DNA of 6,790 nucleotides, taken from an uncultured Verrucomicrobia subdivision 3 bacterium (lineage in GTDB: Bacteria > Verrucomicrobiota > Verrucomicrobiae > Limisphaerales > CAMLLE01). The position numbers and the translations under genes are program-made. Positions 1 through 5,610 of the stretch are shown here, piece after piece. The DNA is taken from assembly GCA_946480555.1 (NCBI GenBank), contig CAMLLE010000171.1:1-6790 (forward strand), written 5' to 3'. The first letter of the stretch is position 1. Every line of letters begins with the position of its first letter. The notes under the pieces were generated by a model. The model worked only from the letters and a program-made list of their open reading frames with translations, did not search any database and had not been told where the DNA came from.

Positions 1-265
1 CGTGTTCGGGATCATCACCGGCACCGTCGGCGGGTTGCTTTTGCTGACTTATCGCAATGGCTTCCTGCGCTTGATGCGGCAATTGACCGGAATGGAATTG
101 TTCCCGGCCGACATTTACGGCTTCACCCAACTGCCGGCGAAGATCGTGCCCGGTGACATTGTCATCATCTGCGGGGGCTCGCTGCTGATCTGCCTGGCCG
201 CGGCGGCGTTCCCAGCATGGCACGCGAGCCGTATGAATCCCGTGGAGGCGCTGCGGTATGAATGA
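1..265 (+). CDS. LolC/LolE-family lipoprotein-releasing ABC permease, C-terminal fragment
   Basis: This is the last 87 or so residues of an inner-membrane permease; the 5' part lies outside the window, so the GTG at position 2 is an internal codon. The fragment opens inside a hydrophobic, glycine-rich segment (local residues 2-17). A periplasmic-side stretch follows, with LFPADIYGF and LPAKI at residues 33-48. A final membrane helix spans about residues 53-70, and the tail PAWHASRMNPVEALRYE ends the protein. That tail is characteristic of FtsX/MacB-type permeases. The LFPADxY...LP pattern before the last helix resembles LolC/LolE in particular, whose role is to pull mature outer-membrane lipoproteins out of the inner membrane and pass them to the carrier LolA. 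The LolD-like ATPase downstream supports this reading. LolC cannot be told from LolE with only this end, and a single fused LolC/E-type subunit is possible. The stop is TGA at 263-265. Confidence 0.85.
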   Translation, partial: VFGIITGTVGGLLLLTYRNGFLRLMRQLTGMELFPADIYGFTQLPAKIVPGDIVIICGGSLLICLAAAAFPAWHASRMNPVEALRYE

Positions 266-274
266 GGCTGGGAA

Positions 275-438
275 CATTCAATCGGAGGTTGGGACCATTC
301 AACATTCAACATCCAACGCTCAACATTCAGCTGTAGCGGCGGTCTGTGACCGCCGGATTTTTGCTGCAAACCAACGGCGGTCGCAGACCGCCGCTACAAG
401 ACACTGGACGTTGAACGTTGAATGTTCATTGTTGAATG
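275..438. repeat. Nested palindromic element: mirrored 7-bp tandem repeats flanking two GC-rich hairpins
   Basis: The left arm has five contiguous 7-bp units of consensus CATTCAA (296-330). The right arm has five 7-bp units of the reverse complement, consensus TTGAATG (404-438). Aligned in register, the two 35-bp arms differ at about six positions. One more in-phase CATTCAA lies at 275-281. Inside are two 24-bp inverted copies, 332-355 and 375-398, matching at 23 of 24 positions. Each is itself a hairpin, with stem CGGCGGTC/GACCGCCG and a 3-base loop (337-344/348-355 and 375-382/386-393). The centre (356-374) is 19 bases. The whole could fold as one long imperfect stem or as two small hairpins. 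It carries no coding potential and fills most of the gap between the permease and LolD genes. It resembles a MITE or REP-doublet (REPIN) type dispersed repeat. My impression that similar GTAGCGGCGGTCTG units are common in Pedosphaera-like genomes comes from memory and is untested here. Confidence 0.85.
337..362 (+). terminator. Terminator-like hairpin within the palindromic element
   Basis: An 8-bp perfect GC-rich stem, CGGCGGTC/GACCGCCG (337-344/348-355) with loop TGT, is followed by GA and five T (358-362). Its shape fits a weak rho-independent terminator for the + strand, 72 bases after the permease stop. It may end or attenuate the permease transcript before the LolD gene. It is also simply one arm of the repeat, so the terminator role is inference, and the competing long-range fold with 375-398 could remove it. 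Confidence 0.4.
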
Positions 439-457
439 TTCCCCCCTTCTTCTCCCC

Positions 458-1135
<678 letters not shown>

Positions 1136-1200
1136 CAACAGCGGCCGGCTGACTGCGATCGCTTCATTCGGCCACCGTAAATCATCAATCGAAAATCCAG

Positions 1201-1782
1201 ATGACCCAGGAATATTGGGAAGAGCGTTATCAGACCGGCGACATGCAGTGGGAAAAGGGCGAACCATCGCCTGGCTTGGTGGATTTTCTCGCCGTGCACC
1301 ACGATCTTCCCAAAGCGACCGTCGCCATTCCCGGCTGCGGCACGGGCCACGATGTGCGGGCATGGGCGAAAGCGGGATTCGAAGCCCATGGTTTCGACAT
1401 TGCGCCGAGCGCCATCAGATTGTCGCAGGAAAAAACCGCCCAAGCCGGACTGAACGCCCGGTTTCAACTCGGCAACTTTTTAAGCGACGATCCACCGCTC
1501 AAGTTCGACTGGCTCTGGGAACACACTTTGTTCTGCGCGATTCAGCCGGCTGAACGCGACGCCTACGTAGAAGCGGTGTTGCGCTGGCTCAAGCCGGACG
1601 GACATTACCTCGCGGTGAATTATTTCATTCCCGACGAAGACGGTCCGCCATTCGGAACAAACAACGAGGAACAATGGCGCCGCTTTTCGCCGCATTTCGA
1701 TTTGCTGCAAACCTGGACACCGCGCTCGTATCCAAATCGCACCGGGCTTGAGCGCATGTTCTGGTGGCGTCGGAAATCCTAA
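1201..1782 (+). CDS. TPMT-family SAM-dependent methyltransferase
   Basis: This 193-residue soluble protein belongs to the thiopurine S-methyltransferase-like class I methyltransferases. The N-terminal pattern YWEERYQTGDMQWEKGEPSPGL (residues 5-26) matches the family's W-x-Y...pW-x-x-G-x-P-x-P signature that covers the SAM site. SAM-binding motif I is IPGCGTGHDV (43-52), and the acidic motif II residue is D66 in HGFDIAPSAI. A later strand region, LKFDWLWEHTLFCAI, with the family's D-x-x-x-E/hydrophobic pattern, leads to residues likely to line the acceptor pocket. TPMT-like enzymes methylate sulfur, selenium, tellurium or halide acceptors; plant HOL-type halide/thiol methyltransferases are in the same family. 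The physiological acceptor here cannot be read from the sequence. The start ATG at 1201 fits the family N-terminus, with no evident ribosome-binding site. The gene lies 65 bases after lolD on the same strand and could be cotranscribed, but nothing suggests a functional link. Confidence 0.88.
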   Translation: MTQEYWEERYQTGDMQWEKGEPSPGLVDFLAVHHDLPKATVAIPGCGTGHDVRAWAKAGFEAHGFDIAPSAIRLSQEKTAQAGLNARFQLGNFLSDDPPLKFDWLWEHTLFCAIQPAERDAYVEAVLRWLKPDGHYLAVNYFIPDEDGPPFGTNNEEQWRRFSPHFDLLQTWTPRSYPNRTGLERMFWWRRKS

Positions 1783-1816
1783 CCGCCATTTGCGGACCGT
1801 GGCGCCCACCTTTCTA

Positions 1817-1846
1817 TTGTCCAAACTCCGACCGCTTGTATATGTT
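1817..1846 (+). promoter_or_regulatory. Possible sigma70-type promoter for the aminotransferase gene
   Basis: TTGTCC (1817-1822) is followed after 16 bases by TATATG (1839-1844), or after 18 by TATGTT (1841-1846). This would start transcription about 22 bases before the ATG at 1875. The 92-base gap after the methyltransferase stop is a sensible place for a promoter. The match is by eye and only moderate, in a phylum whose promoters are poorly defined. Confidence 0.3.
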
Positions 1847-1874
1847 CCCGCCGCACATTAACCAGTGACACAAC

Positions 1875-2984
1875 ATGGCTGAACCAATTCCATACCTTGA
1901 TTTGCCCGCGCAGATTCGCAGCGTTCGTGCCGACCTCGACGCCGCCATCGCTCGCACGCTCGACAATTGCTCGTTCTGCCTTGGCCCCGATGTTGTGCAG
2001 TTTGAGAAGGACTTCGCCAAATACGTCGGCGCGGAGCATTGCGTCGCGTTCAACAGCGGCACTTCAGCGCTGCACATCGCCATGATGCTGCTCAACGTAG
2101 GCGCGGGTGACGAAGTGATCACGACGCCCATGACGTTCGTCGCCACCAGCTGGGCGATCTCCTATGTGAATGCCAAGCCGGTCTATGTGGACATTGACGA
2201 CGCCACGTTCAATCTCGATCCCGCACGCATCGAAGCTGCCATCACACCCCGCACCAAGGCGATCATGCCGGTGCATCTCTACGGTCACCCCTTCGATCTC
2301 GACCCAATTCTCGCCATCGCGAAGAAGCACAATTTGCCGGTAGTGGAAGACACGGCACAGGCGCACGGCGCGAAATACAAGGGCAAGGTCGTCGGCACGT
2401 TCGGTCAGATTTCCTGTTTCAGCTTCTATCCCGGCAAGAACCTCGGTGCCGCTGGCGAAGGCGGCGCATTGGTCACGAACAACGCCGAGTTTGCTGCGCG
2501 CGCCCGTTCGCTGCGCGAACACGGATCAACGGTTCGTTACTACCACGATGAAGTCGGATTCAACTATCGCATGGAAGGCATCCAGGGCGCCGTGCTTGGC
2601 GTGAAGTTGAAGCATCTCGACAAGTGGACCCGCGAACGCCGGCGCGTGGCGCATCGTTATCACGAGCTGTTGAAGGACACGCCGCTGCAGTTGCCAAAGG
2701 AAGCCGCTTACGCCGAAAGCGCATATCATCTCTACGTGGTGCGCCATCCGCGCCGCGACGATCTGAAGAAGCATTTGGAAGCAAACAAGGTGGGCTGCGC
2801 GCTGCACTATCCCCTGCCATTGCATCTGCAGAAATGCTACGCGTCGCTCGGATATAAGGAAGGTGCGTTCCCTCTCACCGAAAAGGCTTCGCGCGAATGC
2901 CTGAGCCTGCCGATCTACCCTGAACTCACCGACGCCCAAATCCAGCGCGTTGTTGAAGTGATCAAGGAGTTCTTCCGGAAGTAA
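1875..2984 (+). CDS. DegT/DnrJ/EryC1/StrS-family PLP-dependent aminotransferase
   Basis: This is a complete 369-residue fold-type-I PLP enzyme of the family that aminates keto-sugars, usually nucleotide-linked, for O-antigen, capsule, glycan or antibiotic sugars. Visible hallmarks are the N-terminal substrate loop FCLGPDVVQFEKDFA (34-48), the phosphate-binding NSGTSALHIA (60-69), and TPMTFVATSWA (84-94). Further on come VEDTAQAHGA (157-166), with the cofactor-ring aspartate D159 and Q162, and SFYPGKNLGAAGEGGA, with K188 as the predicted Schiff-base lysine. GFNYRMEGIQGAVLGVKL, typical of the family, follows. No key residue is missing and the length is normal. The sugar substrate cannot be assigned: no glycosyltransferase, dehydrogenase or acetyltransferase of a sugar cluster lies in the window, so the gene appears isolated. 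The start at ATG 1875 gives the standard IPYLDLPAQ opening, and there is no Shine-Dalgarno sequence. Its convergent neighbour is miaA. Confidence 0.93.
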   Translation: MAEPIPYLDLPAQIRSVRADLDAAIARTLDNCSFCLGPDVVQFEKDFAKYVGAEHCVAFNSGTSALHIAMMLLNVGAGDEVITTPMTFVATSWAISYVNAKPVYVDIDDATFNLDPARIEAAITPRTKAIMPVHLYGHPFDLDPILAIAKKHNLPVVEDTAQAHGAKYKGKVVGTFGQISCFSFYPGKNLGAAGEGGALVTNNAEFAARARSLREHGSTVRYYHDEVGFNYRMEGIQGAVLGVKLKHLDKWTRERRRVAHRYHELLKDTPLQLPKEAAYAESAYHLYVVRHPRRDDLKKHLEANKVGCALHYPLPLHLQKCYASLGYKEGAFPLTEKASRECLSLPIYPELTDAQIQRVVEVIKEFFRK

Positions 2985-2997
2985 TCGAGCGATGCAT

Positions 2998-3018
2998 GTT
3001 CCCGAAACATTCGGGAAC
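2998..3018. terminator. Hairpin in the convergent gap, possible terminator
   Basis: A perfect 9-bp inverted repeat, GTTCCCGAA/TTCGGGAAC (2998-3006/3010-3018), with a 3-base loop begins 14 bases after the aminotransferase stop. It has no T-run on either side, so it is not a textbook intrinsic terminator. It may act as a 3' stabiliser or a weak bidirectional terminator between the converging aminotransferase and miaA genes. The remaining 131 bases to 3149 show no gene or clear signal. Confidence 0.45.
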
Positions 3019-3149
3019 TCCCCTTCCACGCGTACTTGCGAAGGCAGCGAAGCGGCAATGGCAGTTGAACCAATGTCGACTGATCTCTGCGCTTTTACGC
3101 CCCTGCGTTAGAAATCGAAGTTCCCAACGTTGCCTGGGGACGGAAGGCG

Positions 3150-4079
3150 CTATTTGAGTTGAGCTGCAATCCGCGCAGCAACCGCTCCCGACGGAGAATC
3201 GCTTTCGATCTTAATCCACTCCCCGGCGAGCTGCCGACGGAACCAGGTCAGCTGGCGTTTCGCAAACTGCCGCGTCCTGACTTTCACGAGTTCAATCGTC
3301 TCGTCCAAGCCACGCTCGCCGCGCAGATGCTCCACGACCTGCCGGTAACCGATCGCCTGCAATGCCGTCCTGTTCCCGGCCAGGCCGCGCGGCAGCAACG
3401 TGCGCGTTTCCTCCACCAACCCGCGCCGGAACATCTCGTCAACCCGCAGATCGATCCGGCGGCGCAACTCGTCGGACGCGCGATGCAGAACGAAGACGTT
3501 GCCTGGAACTTTCGCAGGGTTTGAACTCCAGTCCGCGCGTTGCTCTGAAAACGGTTTGCCCGTCAGCCGGATCACTTCCAACGCCCGCACGACGCGGCGC
3601 GGATTGTTGCGATCGATCCGGGCAAATGTGACCGGATCGCGTGCCTCCAATTCCCGCAACAACTCCGCCAGGCTGATTTTTTCCAGCTCAGCGCGCAGTT
3701 CTGGATCGCTCGAGGGCGCCGCCCCGAGTCCTTGCAGGTAGGCTTTGAAGTAAAGGCCCGTTCCGCCGCAGAAGATCGGCCGATGGTTGCGCCCTCGAAC
3801 CTCGAACTCCGCGCGACGCGCCAGTTCGACGAACTTTGCCGTGTCAAAGGTCTCATTCACCTCGGCGACATCCAGCAAATGATGCGGCACGCGCGTGCGT
3901 TCTTCGCGCGATGGTTTGGCGGTGCCGATGTCGAGCCCGCGATAAACCTGCATGGAATCGATGGAGATGATTTCTCCGTTGAGTTGCTCGGCGAGTTGAA
4001 GCGCCACTTCGGATTTTCCCACCGCAGTCGGTCCCGCAATGAAGATTGCGGGCGGTACGCTGTTGGATGCGGGAAACAT
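3150..4079 (-). CDS. miaA: tRNA dimethylallyltransferase MiaA
   Basis: MiaA transfers the dimethylallyl group of DMAPP to N6 of A37 in tRNAs that read codons starting with U, the first step towards ms2i6A. From the ATG at 4079 the protein has 309 residues, typical for the family. Visible motifs are the P-loop GPTAVGKS (16-23), DSMQVYRGLDIGTAKPS (41-57) with D41 the likely catalytic base for A37, VPHHLLDV (64-71), and GGTGLYFKA (105-113). NNPRRVVRALEVI follows at 158-170, and the C-terminal region has AIGYRQVVEHL and RTRQFAKRQLTWFRR. An in-frame ATG at 4154 would add 25 residues overlapping lgt without family resemblance, so it was not used. The start lies four bases after the lgt stop, which suggests an lgt-miaA operon with translational coupling. 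AAGG lies about 12 bases upstream and is at best a weak ribosome-binding site. Confidence 0.95.
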   Translation of the reverse strand: MFPASNSVPPAIFIAGPTAVGKSEVALQLAEQLNGEIISIDSMQVYRGLDIGTAKPSREERTRVPHHLLDVAEVNETFDTAKFVELARRAEFEVRGRNHRPIFCGGTGLYFKAYLQGLGAAPSSDPELRAELEKISLAELLRELEARDPVTFARIDRNNPRRVVRALEVIRLTGKPFSEQRADWSSNPAKVPGNVFVLHRASDELRRRIDLRVDEMFRRGLVEETRTLLPRGLAGNRTALQAIGYRQVVEHLRGERGLDETIELVKVRTRQFAKRQLTWFRRQLAGEWIKIESDSPSGAVAARIAAQLK

Positions 4080-4083
4080 CAGC

Positions 4084-4872
4084 TCAGCTCGCCTTGGGTG
4101 CAGCCGATCGGCGGAGCACGATGAACAACACCGAACCGGCAGCCAGAATTCCAATGCTGATCAAATGGGCCGGCGTGAGCGGGCCGTACAGATGCGCTTC
4201 CGTGTAGTCGCCCCGAAACGTTTCCACGAATGACCGGGTGAACGCATACGCGATCAAGTAAGCCGCGAAAACCTGTCCATTGAATTTCTTGCGCCGATAA
4301 AGCCACGCGAGCCCGACATACAACGCAAGGCTGAGCAGCGAATCGTAGAGCTGCGATGGATGGACCGCGATCGCGGAACCGCCCACGGGATGCGTCTCAT
4401 GACCCGCCGGATAATGCACCGCCCAGGGCAGTTCACACGCTTTCCCGAAGCAGCAGCCGTTCAGAAAGCAGCCGATGCGGCCGAAGATGTACCCCAGCGG
4501 AATGCTCGGCGCGAGGGCATCGGCGAATCTCCATAGCTGAAGCTTCTTGAATCGAACGTAGAGGATGCAGGCCAGCGAAGCACCGATCAGCCCGCCGTAA
4601 TAAACCAGCCCGCCGTGATGAACCATGAAGATTTCCCAGACCGGCTTGTCGGCGAATTGCTCCTTCCAGTAGCTGATCACGTGCAGCGTGCGCGCGCCAA
4701 CGATCGTTCCGACGATCAGCCACGGACCGATGTCGAGGATTTGTTCCGGCTTCAATCCGTCGCGCAATCCGCGGCGGCTCGCGGTCCAGAGCCCGAGCAG
4801 GAACGCCGTGGCCATCATCACGCCGTACCAATGAACCGTCAGCGAACCGATTTTAAATGCGATTGGATCCAC
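4084..4872 (-). CDS. lgt: Prolipoprotein diacylglyceryl transferase Lgt
   Basis: Lgt is the inner-membrane enzyme that moves the diacylglyceryl group of phosphatidylglycerol to the lipobox cysteine of prolipoproteins, the first step of lipoprotein maturation. The protein is 262 residues with a GTG start (4872-4870) and about seven hydrophobic segments. Family marks are HWYG (14-17, Y16 equivalent to E. coli Y26), GARTLHVISYW (59-69), and HHGGLVYYGGLIG (85-97). GRIGCFLNGCCFG (131-143) holds the essential arginine as R132. HPSQLYDS (171-178) and RSFVETFRGD, with R213 and E217 matching the E. coli R239/E243 pair, complete the set. The Lgt signature is the cysteine-rich variant: the positions of E. 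coli N146 and E151 are C135 and C140, and the H103 position appears to be Y92. This variant occurs in several non-proteobacterial phyla, so I expect an active enzyme. miaA follows four bases downstream. The gene is divergent from the sigma-factor gene across a 145-base gap. Confidence 0.95.
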   Translation of the reverse strand: MDPIAFKIGSLTVHWYGVMMATAFLLGLWTASRRGLRDGLKPEQILDIGPWLIVGTIVGARTLHVISYWKEQFADKPVWEIFMVHHGGLVYYGGLIGASLACILYVRFKKLQLWRFADALAPSIPLGYIFGRIGCFLNGCCFGKACELPWAVHYPAGHETHPVGGSAIAVHPSQLYDSLLSLALYVGLAWLYRRKKFNGQVFAAYLIAYAFTRSFVETFRGDYTEAHLYGPLTPAHLISIGILAAGSVLFIVLRRSAAPKAS

Positions 4873-4948
4873 GGCGACACTCTACGGGCAAACGTTCGAA
4901 GTGGAAAAGAAAAGTGGGAACGGAGAAGGGCCCACTGGACACGCGCAC

Positions 4949-5053
4949 CGGCCCTGCAGCCCTTTCAAAGCGGACTTGGATATTTCCCCCGCTCCATTCC
5001 GCTCGTATAGTTTCAACATGAGCGAGACCAACGGATTGCACGGCCCTGCAGCC
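4949..5053. repeat. 13-bp direct repeat around the sigma-factor start
   Basis: CGGCCCTGCAGCC occurs at 4949-4961 and again at 5041-5053. Each copy is preceded by GCA, with one extra C in the first copy. The first copy is upstream of the putative -10 element and the second is within codons 8-12 of the sigma-factor gene. An operator pair or a small duplication is possible; chance cannot be excluded. Confidence 0.4.
4983..5011 (+). promoter_or_regulatory. Possible promoter of the sigma factor-kinase operon
   Basis: TATAGT (5006-5011) is a good -10 match. Seventeen bases upstream, TTTCCC (4983-4988) is only a weak -35 match (3 of 6). Initiation would fall about at the A of the ATG at 5018, so the transcript would be leaderless or nearly so. 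This fits the absence of a Shine-Dalgarno sequence there. Confidence 0.35.
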
Positions 5054-5578
5054 GGGGACGACAGCTTTCGCTCTGAAGAATTGCTGCCGCAGGTTTATGA
5101 CGCGCTCCGACGGCTGGCTGCGGACCGGCTGAAACGCGAAGCCGCCGGCCAGACGCTCCAACCCACCGCGCTCGTCCATGAAGTCTGGTTGCGGCTCTCC
5201 AAATCGGATGACCGCACCTGGCGCGATCGCAATCACTTCTTCGCCGCGGCAGCGCAAGCGATGCGGCGGATCCTCGTCGAACGCGCCCGGAGCAAACACC
5301 GCGTGAAGCGCGGCGGTGGCGAATGGGAGCGCGTCAACCTCGAGGATGTCGATCTGCCTTCAAGCGCCGTGGAGGATCGGGTGCTGCTGGTGGATCAGGC
5401 ATTGCAGCAGCTGGAGCGTTCCAGCCCGGAGAGCGCCCGCCTGATCACGCTCAAGTTTTTCGGCGGCCTGACGAACCGGGAAATCGCCGGCATGACGGGT
5501 TTGACGGAACGTTCCATCGAGCGTCACTGGGCCTACGCGCGCGCGCTGCTCTACAAACAAATTCAATCCGAGATTTGA
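5018..5578 (+). CDS. ECF-type RNA polymerase sigma factor (PF07638 / TIGR02999-like)
   Basis: This is a 186-residue sigma-70 family factor of the ECF type, with only regions 2 and 4. Region 2 spans about residues 20-93, including LLPQVYDALRRLA, LQPTALVHEVWLRL (47-60) and HFFAAAAQAMRRILVERAR (73-91). Region 4 spans about residues 118-180, with the helix-turn-helix in GGLTNREIAGMTGLTERSIERHW (149-171). The LQPTALVHE and NHFFAAAAQAMRRILV motifs are typical of the PF07638 group common in Planctomycetes, Verrucomicrobia and Acidobacteria, often beside Ser/Thr kinases. Where other ECF factors have an acidic DAED-like stretch in region 2.2, this one has QPTA (48-51). The start at ATG 5018 was preferred to the in-frame ATG at 4901, which would add 39 low-complexity residues and run through the putative promoter. 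No anti-sigma factor gene is adjacent; the kinase downstream is the likely regulator. It recruits RNA polymerase to unknown promoters. Confidence 0.9.
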   Translation: MSETNGLHGPAAGDDSFRSEELLPQVYDALRRLAADRLKREAAGQTLQPTALVHEVWLRLSKSDDRTWRDRNHFFAAAAQAMRRILVERARSKHRVKRGGGEWERVNLEDVDLPSSAVEDRVLLVDQALQQLERSSPESARLITLKFFGGLTNREIAGMTGLTERSIERHWAYARALLYKQIQSEI

Positions 5579-5610
5579 TGCCCAGCGAGAATCACTGTCC
5601 GAATGGCTGA
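5578..5610 (+). other. 10-codon mini-ORF bridging the sigma-factor stop and the kinase start
   Basis: An ATG overlaps the sigma-factor stop as TGATG (5576-5580) and opens a 10-residue frame, MPSENHCPNG. It ends at TGA 5608-5610, just past the kinase ATG (5603-5605). The arrangement could relay ribosomes from the sigma-factor gene to the kinase gene. The peptide itself is unlikely to have a function, and the arrangement may be fortuitous. Confidence 0.35.

Noticed and set aside
296..438. Heptad array as a CRISPR
   Set aside because: Units are 7 bp, contiguous and without unique spacers, and no cas gene is present.
422..457. Upstream in-frame ATG for lolD
   Set aside because: It lies within the right heptad array and adds 12 residues with no family resemblance; the ATG at 458 gives the normal N-terminus.
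2064..3029. Minus-strand open frames opposite the aminotransferase (2064-2522 and 2526-3029)
   Set aside because: These are shadows of a GC-rich gene with clear PLP-enzyme motifs on the plus strand.
3019..3149. Possible small gene or RNA in the convergent gap
   Set aside because: No convincing start, ribosome-binding site, stable fold or family resemblance was found.
4080..4154. Extended miaA start at 4154
   Set aside because: The extra 25 residues overlap lgt and precede a complete MiaA N-terminus; the 4079 start gives the expected length.
4901..5017. Extended sigma-factor start at 4901
   Set aside because: The added segment is not sigma-like and would read through the best promoter candidate.
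5576..5602. Sigma factor-kinase fusion by stop-codon readthrough, since both genes are in the same frame separated by one TGA and eight codons
   Set aside because: Shared frame has a one-in-three chance, there is no readthrough or recoding signal visible, and the kinase has its own ATG.
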